A DNA stretch of 64,000 bases from Hesseltinella vesiculosa (GCA_002104935.1 MCGT01000005.1:496001-560000), one strand, 5' to 3'; shown: positions 22,278 to 37,424, numbered from the stretch's first letter. Notes: a model not told the origin generated them from the letters alone. Translations and numbers: made by a program.

Positions 22278-22904
22278 CTTTGCTTATCCCCTTTGCCCCT
22301 TTTCCATTGTCCTTTTTTTTTTTTCCCTTTTCTTTGCATACCCTCCTATTTTTTGTTGTTGTTGGTTTTTTTTTTTTTTGTGTCATCATCTCTTATTCCC
22401 ACTCTTTTTTCTTCTCCCCCCCAATTGTATTTTGTGTAATTTTTTTTTTGTTTTCTTCTTCGGCTGGCCTCCTCCACCTTTATGACCGCATTGACCAAAA
22501 AATGCATTTGATTCTCTTACTTTACGCTTCTTCCTACTTATTTAAAATAAACCATATCGTTCCTTTTTTGCATGTTTGAAATCATCATCAGATCGCTGCA
22601 AATGCAAGCAAGGTGTCTCGAGAATGTTGTACCCAAAACTCAAACCATAAAAAAAATGGCGGATCACAATCTTATTGACGCCCAAAGACTCTTTTTTTTT
22701 TTTTTTGGACCTTGTATTACATTTCCCAGTTTTTTTTTTTTTCTTCTTTTTTTTTTTTTTTTTTTCTATTTTTCTCATTCCTTTGAAAGAAACAGCTTCC
22801 AGGATGGTGTAACGAGAAAGACATGTTTTTTTTTCTAAAAAGAAAGTGAGATCATGGAGGGATCCAGCACCATGGGCTTTTTTTAATTTTTTTAATTTTT
22901 TTTT
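22278..22904. other. Convergent spacer with extreme T runs
   Basis: About 630 bases between convergent genes, composed largely of T and C runs (for example two T runs of about 12 and 20 near 22728-22765). Probably overlapping 3' UTRs. No gene seen. Confidence 0.5.
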
Positions 22905-25900
22905 TCAACTCAATGACTCTGGCGATTGGGTGGTCTGTTTTTCATCAATGGGGTCCAAAAAACTTTGTTTCCAATCCAGCGTGGTCATGGTGGCAACAGA
23001 CATGCGCTGACGCCATTTACGGTCGGGGTCCTCTTTGGTCGGGTTGTTGGTTTGCAACAAGAAACGCTGGGTTGGCGACAACAGATGGTGGATGGGGGAT
23101 GACAAGGACGAGCGCGACGAGGGTAGGTGCATTTCGTTCTGCCAGGCAGCCATGCGAGTCTGGCGGTGGCCCGCGCTGATAGGTGTATCGTCAGGATAAG
23201 CCGAGGAATGTCGAACCAAGACCACAGCCGCCAGTTCCTTGCAGAACTCTTGCAACACAATGTACGCATGTACAAAGTTGGACAGCTTCGCAAACGGGTT
23301 CGTCATGGTCACGGGGGTGGCGTTGGCCTTCTGCTGGAAAAACAGGGCGGACGGGGACGAGGTGTCTGAGCCGGTCTGCTGCAGTGTCGCTGGTGACACA
23401 TCCAGCTGGTTGAGTTTGGGTCGCGTGGCGGTGGTGGCGGATTTGGAGGACGAGGGTGACGGCGGACTGGGAAGAGGTGCATGATGCTTGTTGAACAGCT
23501 GGGTCAGGCTAGCCTGCTTGGATAAACGAGGCGGGTCGGCCGGCGTTGCAGGCGTTGGGTGGCTGTCAGCCGAGGTCGATTCACGAGGCGAGGAATGCGA
23601 TGGCGTCAAGTGCAAAGCCGACGCAGTGGATCGCAGGATCTGGTGCAGGTGCTGCTGTTGCTGCTGCATGTGGAAGTCTCGCAAAAACGACGACGTCTGG
23701 CCTTGGTGACTGGGTGTGGTGGAGAACAAAGGAATGCCGCGTTTCTTGGCCATGGCTATCCGGTTTTCAAAATTGGGCACCAGCTGCGCCCGCTTCAGCG
23801 CCTCAAAGGTCACCTGCTCCAGAATCGCATACAGACTCTGGCGTGCGCGCGTCGTTGTCGTCGGCAGCGTCCACACTCCCCCATACATCGATCCGTCTTC
23901 GCCCATCCGGATCGCACGCCAGTCGCAGATCACCCCGTCCACTCGACGGTCCATCACCCCGGCAAGCTTCTGCAGGATGCTAGTCACCAGCAGGTTCTGT
24001 TCAAATGACGCTTCCAGCAGCTGTCCAAACAAGCCAAAAATTTGCTGTAGAAACAGGCCTTCGTAGCTTTCGCACCGCTTGATCAGGTCTTCTTGCTCCT
24101 CTTGCTGGCCAAACAGGTTGGAGGAGGACATCGACAACGGCAGGCCACTAGAGCCTTCTTGGTTCAGCATCAGGCGGGCGGCTTCACGACCCACCACCAT
24201 GCTCTTGGGTCGGCGGGGCCGGCCTTGGCGGTCTTCCTTTTCGCGGTCCAGATCGGTCTTGCTCTTGACGGGCGGGTAGGGCAGTTGCCAAAAGCTGCGG
24301 GCCAGGATCCCATACTGGAACCGTTCGCGTGCCTCGTGAAAGTAGTCGTCATAGCTGTTGGCGGGGATGGCATGTTGTAAAGTGCTCTGGCTGGACCCAT
24401 GGCTGCTGCCGCTTCGCCCAAGCGACCCTTCGCGACTCATCCTCACCGACAGCGGTGTGCGCTGATTCATGCCTTCTAATTCGTCTTCCAGCGGTAACAA
24501 TGATAATATCCTAGCGTGCGTAGGAAAAAAGAGTAAGACAAGAGAACAATTTGGATGTGTTTTTTTTTTTTTTTTTTTTTACCTTTCCACGAGCCAGCGC
24601 ACTTTATCGGCCTTCTTGTCATCGTTGGGGTCCTCGGGAATGGATGACGAGCTCAGCGACGAGGCAGCGTATTGGCCGTCGGGATTGATATCAATAAAGT
24701 TGCGCAGCACAAGATTGTAGATGACAAACTGGTTGTACGTTTCAAGAATGGTGTCAAACAGCCGCAACGTGGCCAGCGACAGGTCCATGTCCTCGGAGGA
24801 CAGGCGATGGATCAGCAAGAACCGCAAGGTCAGGTCATCATCGTCCAAGACAGATTTGGCTGTGGCGGTGGTGGCAACCGATAACGGGCGGCCAGGCTCG
24901 GTTGTGCTAGCGGTGCTGGATCGCCGATGGGTAAAGTCCGACTCGTGCGGTAGGGAGGGCTGGTCAGCTGGATCGGCCTGGTCGGTTGGCTTGTCGGCGA
25001 CAGCAAGGTCCGCGGCGACGTCGTCGTCTTCGCGGGACAGAGTGGTAGTAGTGGTGGTGGTGGAGGTGGAGGTGGAGGCGGATGGGGACGGCCGTCGCTC
25101 CGGCTCGAGATCCTTCCCAACACCGCCTTCTTCGCCGGTGAGTACAACAAGAAAGGCATGGAGCAGCGTCTGGTCGGTCAAGCTGCGGATCATCTCGGTG
25201 GCATAGGCTGTTGCAGCCACGGCGGCATCGTTGGACGGCGAACTCAGGGCAGTGCAGACCACAGGGTGCCAGAAGCTGGTGGTCAGCTGGGCCATCAGAG
25301 CTGTCATCAGCCGTTTGTCTGCCACACGGGCAACATCGTTGAGGTATTCCCAGAAGCTGTAAAAATGATCAACGACAATGTCGTCGCCTCGAGAGAGTTC
25401 GAGTGTGCGGATGAAGTTGCTGTCAAAGGGGCTGCGTTTTCTTCGTTTGCGGCGCACGCTGTGATGGGCATTGACGGTGATGATCAGGCTATTGTTGGTG
25501 ATCATGGCTGGGATGGAGAACTGGATACGGCGTCGAGGCGGTCGTACTGGAACGACTCGGTTATTGCTGGAGATCGAGAAGGCGCCCACGTTTTTTGGAA
25601 GCATGGCAAACATGGCCGCTAAGCGTTCAGCCTGTGAAAAAAAAAAAACCAGTATGAGGGCCTTGCCACGCTACTCTGCTTTTTTTTTTTTTACCATGAC
25701 TTCACAGAGACCCGAGTATTCCACGACATAGCACACATATTCTGGGTCGCCTTCCAACAGCCGAAGGGCAAACAAGATGGCTTCTCTTGCAATTTCACCG
25801 GTTTCTCCAGGAATATTCATAAAGTCGATCAAATAACTAAACATGTCGAATCGAGGCTGCGAAACGGGTGAGCGAGAGACCAGCTTGCCTCTTTTTTTTT

Positions 25901-26800
25901 TTTTTTTTTCTTCTTACCATAATAAAGACATTCCATTGGATTTTTTCATCGGCACTGTCTTGACGTTTCAGGTAGGTTTTGCCGTCCTGGCTGCAACGCC
26001 AGACACTTTCGCCTAGACCACGGCACCAACCTCGTTCAAAAAAGAGGTCCATCAGCGCAGCATTGGTTCCTTTGAAATGGGAGAAAACGCCATGCATGAG
26101 CTTGACCAGCTCCAAGGACAGTTCGGCAACAACAGCGTAGCGTTCTTCTGACGACGCATCAGGATCAACGTCGATTTGATCATTGTGGGAAGCAATCAGG
26201 CGGTGGCAGTGGGTGATCAGTTTGTGCAGAGGCACATGGACGGCTCGTTCCGGTAACAATTGGGCGTGGACGTTTGTGACAAGACTATAGAAAAATCGAA
26301 GGCATTGGATACGCATGCCAAAAGGGGTCTATTAAAAAAAAGAGTCAAGTAACGTGTTTTTTGAAGAGCCAATGCGGATGAGTTCATTTACATCGACTTT
26401 GGCAAATTCAACCAGCTCTTCCAAAACACGTCGCTGCAATAGGTATTCTAAACAAGGGCCGGTTTCCAGCGTTTCGTTTGTGCGTTGGTGTTCTAATTCT
26501 TCAGCTTGGATGACTTTGATGATGTCCTGTAGTGCATTGGGGATGGGAGTCAGATCCACAGCATCTTTAAGAGCATCTATATATATAAAAGCTTAGCCAT
26601 CCAACAAGAGACACGTTTGACCGTGGTGAAATGACGATGGCGGGGGTCATCCGTTTTCCTGGTTTTTTTTTTTCCTTGTGATTTGGGCTCGGCTTACCTT
26701 CGGCAGTTTCATAATACCGTTGGATGCTTGACCAGTATTGAATCAAGAGCTCTTGCTTTGTTTTCGAGTTATTTCTTGATAAGAGTTTGGATATAAACAT
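22905..26800 (-). CDS. FHIP family protein (FTS-Hook complex)
   Basis: FHIP binds FTS and Hook and links early endosomes to dynein in animals and filamentous fungi. Six exons: 26698-26800, 26392-26576, 25918-26328, 25695-25856, 24583-25631, 22905-24510; 1171 residues. Family blocks seen in order: LLIQYWSSIQRYYETAE near residue 20, TGPCLEYLLQRRVLEELVEF near 75, FGMRIQCLRFFYSLV, the FSYLIDFMNIPGETGEIARE and ALRLLEGDPEYVCYVVEYSG segment, FDSNFIRTLELS and DHFYSFWEYLNDV, and LSLATLRLFDTILETYNQFV. Between and after these lie long low-complexity Ser/Thr/Pro/Asp insertions, and the C-terminal exon has a region (FEQNLLVTSILQKLAGVMDR) that matches the conserved C-terminal domain. All introns are short GT-AG and in phase. 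The fungal gene is longer than animal FHIP because of the insertions. Confidence 0.9.
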
Positions 26801-27249
26801 CGATGGGCAAATGCATAAGAAAAAGTAGGGGAAAAAAGGAAAAAAGAGAAAAAAGGAGCTGCCCCTTTTTCATAATGGCTGTGAAACGAGCGGTGGGCTT
26901 TTTTTTTGTGTTGATCGATTGAAACTCCCTCTTTTTGGGTGATTTGATGAGTTGCTTTGGCAAGGTGCCCGTGCACTTGTAGATTAGGCTGTGGGCTACA
27001 GTGACTACCTGTGGATAAAGAAGCGTCCAAGGGCTCATTTCCAAGCCTGGAGAGAGGCTCCAACGCCTTTGGGCAAATGAGCTCAGCCAATGAAGTGGAG
27101 TATGCTGAACCTCTCAAAATTAGGAAACCCTCACTTTTTTTTTACTCCTTTTTTCCCATTTGATTATTTCTTCTTCTTCTTCTTCTTGTTTCTTCTTCTT
27201 TTATTTCTTTTTCGTTGCAAATAACCATCCTTTTTCTTCTATAAGAAAT
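26801..27249. other. Divergent promoter region
   Basis: 450 bases between the FHIP and coiled-coil gene starts, presumably carrying both promoters. It has a (TTC)n/CTT microsatellite at about 27167-27200 and an inverted AGCTCAGCCAATG CCAAT site near 27085. No gene seen. Confidence 0.5.
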
Positions 27250-28889
27250 ATGCCTTTAGTCCTTCATAAAGGCTCCTGTAAAAAGGTAAAAGAAAAAAAA
27301 AAAAAGAAAAAACTCCACTTTCATTGTCCTCCTCTCCAATGCTTATCCAAACCTTGTTTGTATCTAGCAAGCCGCCCATCCCTCCGTAAGCCAACAAAAA
27401 AGGGAGCCCATCCTTGACTCTGATCATCCTTTTTCACTTTTAGGAAACCAATCATGACCAAGACAAGGTAATTTTTTAATATTTTTATTCTATTATTTAT
27501 TTGCCTACCCTCCGCCTCCTCTTTTTCACCTGGGTCTCCTTAAGCAGGATGATGGTGCAGGATCCGGTGCCGTTGGCATGACAACACCAGCCCCCACACC
27601 CGTCATTCTGATTTCCAGAAACAGCAACGACTCCAGCTCTGGTACGATGCTAAATTCAACGAACACCTTCGATACCACCTTGTCATATCCTGAGCTTCCC
27701 GCCGATACCCTCAGCTGCCATCAAGGGTCCCTGCTCTTACAAAAAGCCAAATCTTGTCTCCCCCATATTGATGCCATCACCACGTGTTTACCTCATCCGC
27801 TTCACCTGGTCGTACCAAGATCCTCCAAATCCGATCCTCCTCCTCGGAAAGACGATGACAATCAAGACGATGACGACCATGTTCATTCACCAAAGGTACT
27901 TTCCCCCGTTCTCCTTGTCTCCTTCATGCCCAGGCTGTTGGAAAAAAAAACAATTTCGAATAGGTTCCAACCTCGGCCACTCTTTTTTTCTTTCTCCTTA
28001 GGGATTGGATGGAAATGATGGCTGGTCTTCTTTAGAAAATCGACTCCTGGATATCATTACCGCCACTATCGATCAAGAATTGAAAAAATACCTTCATGAC
28101 GAATCTGTTAAATGTATACGTGACCAAGATACTCAGTCCGTTAGCCCCAGCTGCAATTTTGACACCCACTCCCACCAAGAAGACCTTGACCCTCACCTCT
28201 CCTACCCTCCCTCTAGCTGCGGTTGTCATCCGCAAGTCTCGTTACTACAAAAAAAACTGGAAGGCTATCAAACTTCGTTTGCCGCTTTGGAACAACGCCT
28301 GGAATGCATGGAGCACCAGCAGCAGCAATTTTTACAACACCAAGCACGAGCTCATGACCAAAAATACAACGAACTGCACTCCCGCTATATTTACTTGGTA
28401 TCACAGCATGGGCAACAAATAGAGAAGTACAATCAACTTCAATCCTCGCATCATCACCAGACCTCCCAGCTCCGGCTGTTACAACAACGACATCCTACCC
28501 ATCCCACACCTACAAAAAAAAAGACCGCTCTGTCCCCTCCCCTTTCCACCTCAGCCCAACCCTTCCTTCCTTCACCCACTTCATCACCTGTGACCTCTGA
28601 TTGGACAAGACAGCCTATCACACTTCCATCACCACCTGCCACCGTCGGCAATCCATCGCCTGTACCCTGTGCCCCTTGCACCACCCCATCTCAGCCATCG
28701 AAAAAATCGCCCATCAAGGTCAACCACCAGCAAGGCTATGTGGAATTCCTCACTCGATACCAAGATAGACCCATCCGTTGTCAAATCAAAATTCCCATCT
28801 CCCCTGATACACCAGCTCATCGTCCAAAACCAAAACGAAGCATCCTCAATCCCAGTGCTCCCATTTGGACGGGCTCTCCTACACCGTGA
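27250..28889 (+). CDS. Hypothetical coiled-coil protein
   Basis: Four exons, 27250-27285, 27444-27467, 27548-27895 and 28002-28889, give 431 residues. The first two exons are tiny (36 and 24 bases); they keep phase 0 and remove the stop codons that break longer frames, but the N-terminus is less certain than the rest (an ATG in another phase lies in exon 2). Family unknown. Residues 20-135 are polar; a coiled coil runs from about 215 to 300 (LLQKKLEGYQTSFAALEQRL and EKYNQLQSSHHHQTSQLRLL), Gln and His rich; a Pro/Ser linker follows; the end is basic with PIRCQIKIP. Probably a cytoplasmic or cytoskeletal scaffold, but no function can be assigned. Confidence 0.65.
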
Positions 28890-29724
28890 GCATCTTTTAT
28901 TTTTCTTCCAACCTTTTCCTTTTTTTTAATACTTGAAATAAAATCTTGCATGAAAGCTTCACACGATGTTTATTCTTACAAATCCATTGAAAGAGTAAAA
29001 AACTCGAGGTGAATAAAAAACGTCGTCATGGTTGGTTGCCTTTTTCTCTAGCTGCTTTTAATTTCTAGTAAATGACAACACAGGAAAAAGCTTGGTGATG
29101 CCAATTGACCATTTCAGGAATTGATCGACGCTCTTTGGAAAAAAAGCCAAGCTGTCATTTTGACAACACACTGGCCACGGTACTAAATGATCACGTCAAC
29201 GCTTATCTTGGTCTCACGTGAATCTACAGTCCTCTTTTTTAGCGCTCTGAGATTAGCCACGTGCCTTGCTAGGTAAAAGTGGGACATGAAATAACCTAAA
29301 ATTAAAAAAAAATGGAATGACATGTTATTCTCTTCTTCAGGTTGCCATAGCAACCAAACATGGCTACCATTCATATAAAAAGTCTTTTCATATTTTTGAC
29401 CTAAAACAGCTGAGTTCTTTACTAGTTAAAATACCCATTTTCCATGGTTTTTTTTTCAGCATACTCCAATTGGCCCTCTTCCTTCCAATTGGTGTCCGAT
29501 CACTGCCTTGATGTTTAAATTTTCTTGTGTCACCCTCTCAACAAACTCATTTAATTCATCAACCAGCTTTTTTTCCACTCCCTTTTTCCTTTCCCTCCTT
29601 CGGATCAATTACCGCGGCATCCCTCCTCCTTTCTCACCTTTGTTTTTTTTTTTTCTCTCACGCACCCCGACAGCACTTTTTTTTTTTTTTTTTTTGCCTA
29701 CTCTACCTCGATCCTTCTTTAAAC
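28890..29724. other. Intergenic, G-alpha upstream region
   Basis: 835 bases. AATAAAATC near 28937 is a likely polyadenylation element of the coiled-coil gene. The 200 bases before the G-alpha ATG are a pyrimidine-rich leader with T runs. No gene seen. Confidence 0.5.
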
Positions 29725-31266
29725 ATGGGGATCAGTCAAAGCACACAAAAAAAACGTAACAAGGAAATTAATCAGCAACTCAAACAGGATGAAAAACGGC
29801 TGGGGCGGGAAGTGAAAATTCTTTTATTGGGTGCTGGCGATTCTGGCAAATCGACCATCTTGAAACAAATGCGGTTGATTCATACCCAAGGCTTCAATGA
29901 CCAGGAACGAGAATCTTTCCGAGTTGTGATCTTTGAAAACATCGTCATTGCCATGCAGGCTCTTTTGGATGCCATGGACATGACCAACCTGTCACTGTAC
30001 AACGCTGACAATGCCCAATTTCTGGAGCTGTTCGACCTGCCAGCCCCTCACCTTCGAAGCAAACAACCTTTCCCCCTCTCCTACCTCGAACCTTTAGCTG
30101 CTCTGTGGCAAGATCTCAGCATCCAAAAAACCTTTGCTCTTGGCAATACCTTTGCCCTCAATGATAATGTTGAATAGTAAGCGGTTTTTTTTTTTTAGCG
30201 TGGACCCTTGGTTCCCCGCTTTTTTTTAACTTGACCAATCACTCACCTTGCTTTTTTTGATCGTGACACAAACTAGTTATTTTCATCATTTGGACAGACT
30301 CTTTTCTTCAACCTATATACCCAATGACCAAGACATATTACAATGTCGCATCAAGACAACTGGTAAGTCCAAGCGTTCCGACTGCTCGGATAGCTTATTT
30401 AAGGAAAATCATGGCTAAAACGGGAGAGCTGGGAGCCATTTTTTTTTTATTATTTTTGCCCAAACGATCGGGGCCACTTTAGAGTTTTTTTTTCTGATTA
30501 CGTTTTCGATATTACTTTGTTCTAGGCATTGTCGAGACAACCTTTCGTAACAAAACCGTCATTTATCGCATGTTTGATGTCGGTGGCCAACGCAGTGAAC
30601 GGAAAAAATGGTAAGTACCCCTTTGGTGGAGAAAATTCTTGGCAAACGACCCTCAATTTATTTTTTTTAAAAGGATTCATTGCTTTGAAAACGTGGCGTC
30701 GGTGCTCTTTGTCGTAGCCATTAGTGGCTATGATTGCTGTTTGGCCGAAGATAAAGACTCTGTAAGTGCAACAGCCAATGTTGCAAAATTTAGTCCTGAC
30801 TCACCCCGCTTTATTATCTTCCTTTGTTTTTCAAACAGAATCAGGTAGCTCCTTGGCTTTCATCCTCAAAAGGCATACAGCCCAAAAGACTAACTCTTTT
30901 TTATTCCCCGCCGGTGTTACCTTTTTTTAGATGTACGAGGCATTGATGTTATTTGACTCCATATGCAATTCCAAATGGTTTGTCAACACCTCGATGATTC
31001 TGTTTTTGAACAAGATGGATATCTTTAAACAAAAGCTCACCCGCTCACCCATCAACAACTACTTCCCGGATTACACCGGCCCTCCTAACGACTACATGGC
31101 CGGTGCTGAGTATTTCAAAAAGCGATTTGAAAAACTCAATCAAAACGACAACAAGCCCGTCTATGCTCATTTCACCGTCGCCACCGATACCAAACTCCTC
31201 AGACACGTCATGGATTCTGTATCTGATAGCATTCTGCATGAAAATGTCCAAACCCTGCTGTTGTAA
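29725..31266 (+). CDS. Heterotrimeric G protein alpha subunit
   Basis: Signal-transducing GTPase coupled to 7-helix receptors at the plasma membrane. Exons 29725-30176, 30277-30362, 30526-30610, 30674-30761, 30839-30844 and 30931-31266; 350 residues, typical for the family. Seen: Gly2 in an MGxxxS myristoylation context; P-loop GAGDSGKST (36-44); arginine finger Arg175 in QCRIKTTGI; switch [14 protein letters not shown] with Gln201; NKMD; and FTVATDT (usually FTCATDT). The fifth exon is only 6 bases (AATCAG, Asn-Gln 238-239); without it the conserved NQM before the alpha-3 helix would be lost. Unusual points: no Cys at position 3 for palmitoylation, and the tail ends QTLLL without the i-class CGLY, so receptor coupling may differ from the Gpa/i class. 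Which fungal G-alpha group it belongs to cannot be decided by eye. Confidence 0.95.
30839..30844 (+). other. 6-base micro-exon of G-alpha gene
   Basis: AATCAG flanked by TCAAACAG upstream and GTAGCT downstream. It encodes Asn-Gln and restores the family motif SNQM at the exon 4/6 boundary; phase 0 on both sides. Confidence 0.8.
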
Positions 31267-32867
31267 AATCCCTAATGCCCTGCGCCCTGGCCACCTTTTA
31301 ATTTTTTTTTCTCATGCTTGCATACTGTTTTCCCTTCCTCTGTATCTTTTTCTGTCGATCCTAATATATAAATATCATGTCATCTCTCAACATACTGTGT
31401 CTTTCTTTTCCTCGCCCAAGGCCTTTTGAGTATCCATTAGGGGTGGTTTTTTTTTTTGATTTCACTGTGCTTTCCTCCAGCGCTTCACGTCGGTCTTCCG
31501 TGGGCCTCTGGACGTGAACCTCCTTCATTTTGGGTGGGGCATTTTCTCCCAAATGTCGGCCGCCGAGCCACGAAAAATAAAATAAAAAAAAATGACAGCC
31601 CAGCTTCATGTGACAGCTAAAGTTAGACCAGACCTGTACTACCGCTCAGTATTCTCTTCTGTTCTGTCTGGAGAAAAAGAAACCGTCGCGCCGTATGGTG
31701 GGCTCAGGCAAGAAAGAAAAATGCAAGGAGGGTAAGGGTTTCTTTTTTGCGGTCAGCTTGGCCGTCGTCAACCGGGGACAGAGCCCTAAAAAACACGGGG
31801 AAACTACCTCCTTGATGCTTCTTTTGGCCAATCACATGGCAAGTTCATGTGGAAACAAAAAATAAATAAAATAAACCAACATCATCGTCATTCCCAGGCA
31901 CACGCTCATTTGAGGTCCATCAGAGGAGTTTGAATGGGTCTTTTTTTGGGGAGTTGGACACCACTAGCAAGCTGGCGACGCATGTTTGTAGAATGTGCCT
32001 CTGGGTACATCAGGACATCTGAGATGTTTCGGGCACCTGATGATCATCATCTTTGATCAGCACGTCTTTGTCACCTTTTGGCGTCGATCGTGGGCCATCG
32101 GCATTTGAATTCCGTTTTTCATTTTGGGGGCAGTCAAAAGGAAACCCATGGCCATTTGGCTGGGCGACCTTGGTCAATCGGCCTGATATATTTAGAAGAG
32201 TTCCTCTTTTCACCAAGTGCTTGCTCCCATGCAGAATGTTGTATAGATCCGCTGGCCAGGAAGAAGTGGAATGGGTATGTGTTTTTTTTTCTAGGAGCTC
32301 CCATTGGATCCAGACCACGCCCTGCCAAATCTGGCTAGGCCTCTTTCCTTTGCTTGGCTCTTGTTCTGCAGCAGAAAGTCGGAGAGGCCTGTGCTCTCCT
32401 CAACAGTAGCATTGCCATCATGTCCTTATTGAGTTTAAAGTTTTGCAGCAATCAACGAAGGTTTGCTTTTATTTTTGGCGGGGGAAAGCAGAGGTGTCAC
32501 TAGGTGGTCGTCGCCTAATGGGCTGAACATCCACACTTTTCTTAAGAACTTGCTCGCATGCAAAATTTCACATCATTGAAATCATCGACTTAAAAAAAGA
32601 GCCGGTCGATGAGCCTTGAATCGTTTGCGCCGCCAGCTGAAGGTTCCATAAAGCTTGGACTGCCCAGTGATGGAATATCTATCAATGCTAGTACCTCTAG
32701 TTGGGCACTCTCTTATTCAAGACTCTCGTTACCCATTGACGCCTATCAAGGTCTTTGGTAGCTAGCTGCGTGCCAAGCTTGGCTCTCAAACACTGGGAAG
32801 CGGTGTTTTTTTTCCTGTTTGCCAATTTCTTCCTTGTGCTTTTTTCCTCATTTTTGGTTATTGCTGA
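31267..32867. other. 1.6-kb intergenic region
   Basis: No supported gene. Frames of 60 to 120 codons occur but show no protein-like composition or recognisable motif. Confidence 0.45.
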
Positions 32868-34602
32868 ATGGCGTCGCAATGTCCAGCTTGCCAAAGCACA
32901 CAGATCACTCCTGATGGGAAACATGAAGGGTGTTGCAAACATTGTGGGCTTATTTTTGAATGGAGCCCCCCAGCAATCGATCCTCCAGCCGCCCAGATTT
33001 GCCAAGGAAGCTCCCAAACAAATAATCGAATGCCCCTCGCCAACGTAAATAGCAAAGAAGTGCAGAGACCACATCTCTCATCTTGTTTTTATGTCTCACT
33101 AGTCTAGGTCCAACTTGTACAACCTTGTCCTTCAGTTCGCAGCCCAGTATCAGCTGCGGGATGATGAGCGATTGTTTTTGGAAGATCTCATCTTTGAATA
33201 CATCAATCACAGCCATGCCGTCCACATCCAAGCCGACTTGGAGCTCGTGCTCAGCTTGATCTACCTTGTTTGCTTGCAGTATCGGTCGTCGACGTTATTC
33301 GAGTTGTGCCGCCTGCACCATGCCAATCATGGCAGATCGCTGCGAATTGCCGAGCGGGCAAAGACTATCTTCTACGGCAAACTGCATGTGCCATCCATCA
33401 CGGCTTCCACTGTATTGGAACGTTGCATGTTAACGGAATACCCCAAACTGGCCTCCTCGAACACATGGTGGAAGTTGAGGAAGAGCATCGCCCGCCCGAA
33501 AGCCAAGCAGCGTGTGACCGACCGCCAGCTTCCTCCTCTCCCGCTAGCAAACAGCGTCGTCTCTCGGCGGGCCAGCCGTCTGCTGGACATGGCCGATCAC
33601 AAGGGCCTGGTCGCCGGCCGCAAGCTGCAGCCCTTGGTGTGCGCTGCTCTGCTTATCGCCACCTTTGCCGAACGTCTGCACCAAGCCAAGGATGCCGCCA
33701 TCCCGTCCCCGCTCGCCCTTGTCTGGGCCAACATCAGCTCGTTGTTCACCAATGCCTCAGCCGATTCTCTCAAGAGCCGCTACAATGAACTGGTGGCCAT
33801 GCTGGACGATTACTCGTCCACCGTACCGTGGATGAACAGCGAATCTAGCCTCCATCACCTCGACGACATTCTTGTCCTGAACCAGGCTCTGAGCAGGTCC
33901 CTGCAAGACGCCGACATCGCCTCCCTCAGTAGCTCTCAAACATCCCAAGCAGCCTTGTCCAATCCGCCGGCTGCCGCCACCCCTCCGGCTGTTGCCACGG
34001 CGTCGCCATCGCCTTTGGCCGCTTCTACCCGTCAGCATCCATCCGACCTACCGCCGCCTTCGCCCACCCCACCTGCCGTCTTGACCGCCCCAACCCCTCC
34101 GACGACGGCCTGTACCCAACATGCCAAGCTGGCCATGAGTCGTGCCAGCCTCGTCCGCCCTGCTCAACGTCGAAAAGTGACTGACCACCAAGATACCCCA
34201 ACCAAGCTCAAAAGAGATGACCTGGTTCAAGATACCCCATCTCCATCCACTTGCCCCCTTGACCACCCTTCCTTCCGCCTCTTGCAAGAAAAGTCGCCAG
34301 CCTTTGTCAAATGGGAAGCGCTGCGTAGCCGCCGGACCAAGCAGCTGGCCGACATCCGCAACCACGCCTGCCCTCCTTCCATCCCTTTGGACAATGTGGC
34401 CAGCATGCTCAAGCAACTGTGGCAGGCCGGCTGGAGCCTGCAGTCGCTGACGTCGATGAGCGACAAGGAAATCACCGCGCATCATTATTGTCTTCACGCT
34501 CGAACCCGCCACCACGATGACTATACCCGCGACATGGACAGGGATCTGGACGACCACGACTTGAGTGCCCTGGAAACCTGGGCGTATCTCGAGCATAGTT
34601 AA
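32868..34602 (+). CDS. TFIIB/Brf-like zinc-ribbon protein
   Basis: Two exons, 32868-33044 and 33103-34602, 558 residues. The N-terminus is a TFIIB-type zinc ribbon with Cys5, Cys8, Cys23 and Cys26 (CPAC ... CKHCGLIFEW). Residues 62-165 look like a first cyclin fold (NLYNLVLQFAAQYQLRDDER, TLFELCRLHH), and GLVAGRKLQPLVCAALLIAT near 220 matches the start of the second cyclin repeat in TFIIB/Brf proteins. The second half is a disordered Ala/Pro/Thr region and a short helical C-terminal domain (SMLKQLWQAGWSLQSLTSMS). Related factors recruit RNA polymerase II (TFIIB), III (Brf) or I (Rrn7). This one is too divergent to assign to a polymerase; a Brf2- or Rrn7-like role or a lineage-specific paralogue are all possible. 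Confidence 0.75.
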
Positions 34603-35164
34603 TAAATCCCATTTTTTTTTTTAAGAGTTGAGGCAAAAGATTATAAAATTTTAATGGACTTCAAAAAAAACAACCAAAACAACCAATTTACAATAAGCTA
34701 AAAGCCTGTCAAATAAGCATCAATACTAAAACCCTTTTTTCTCTATCAAATTCTATCTAGATCTATAACATCAAAAACAAAGCTACAAGGGTAAAGGTAA
34801 AGCAATGAGAGAATAAAATAATAAAATGACTCTGAATAGAATGTAATGAGCAAATGAGGAAAAAGAGGAAGCATTAAATAAAATCAAAAGTAAAAAAAAA
34901 ATGATATGAACAAAAAGACAGGCAAAAAAATTGTGGACGAGAGGGGGGAATATACACATCAAGAGGATGGAAGGGAAGCGGGATAAAAAAAATGGAGGAA
35001 AGCGTGGTGGTAAAGAGAAAAAAAAAAAAAAAAGGCGGCAAGAGGTGGAGAGGAGAGGGAACCTTTGGATATTGGATGCTGATGGCAGTTGTTTTGTTGT
35101 CCATGAAAAAAAAGTAAAAAAAAAAGAGGCCGGGATTCAGAGAGCAAGCAGAAGGCTTGTCCGT
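34603..35164. other. Convergent spacer
   Basis: 560 AT-rich bases between convergent stops, probably both 3' UTRs; contains AATAAA elements and A runs. No gene seen. Confidence 0.5.

Positions 35165-37424
<2,260 letters not shown>

Noticed and set aside
31267..32867. Several 60-120 codon frames between G-alpha and the TFIIB-like gene
   Set aside because: No motif, no consistent codon use, overlapping on both strands; treated as non-coding.
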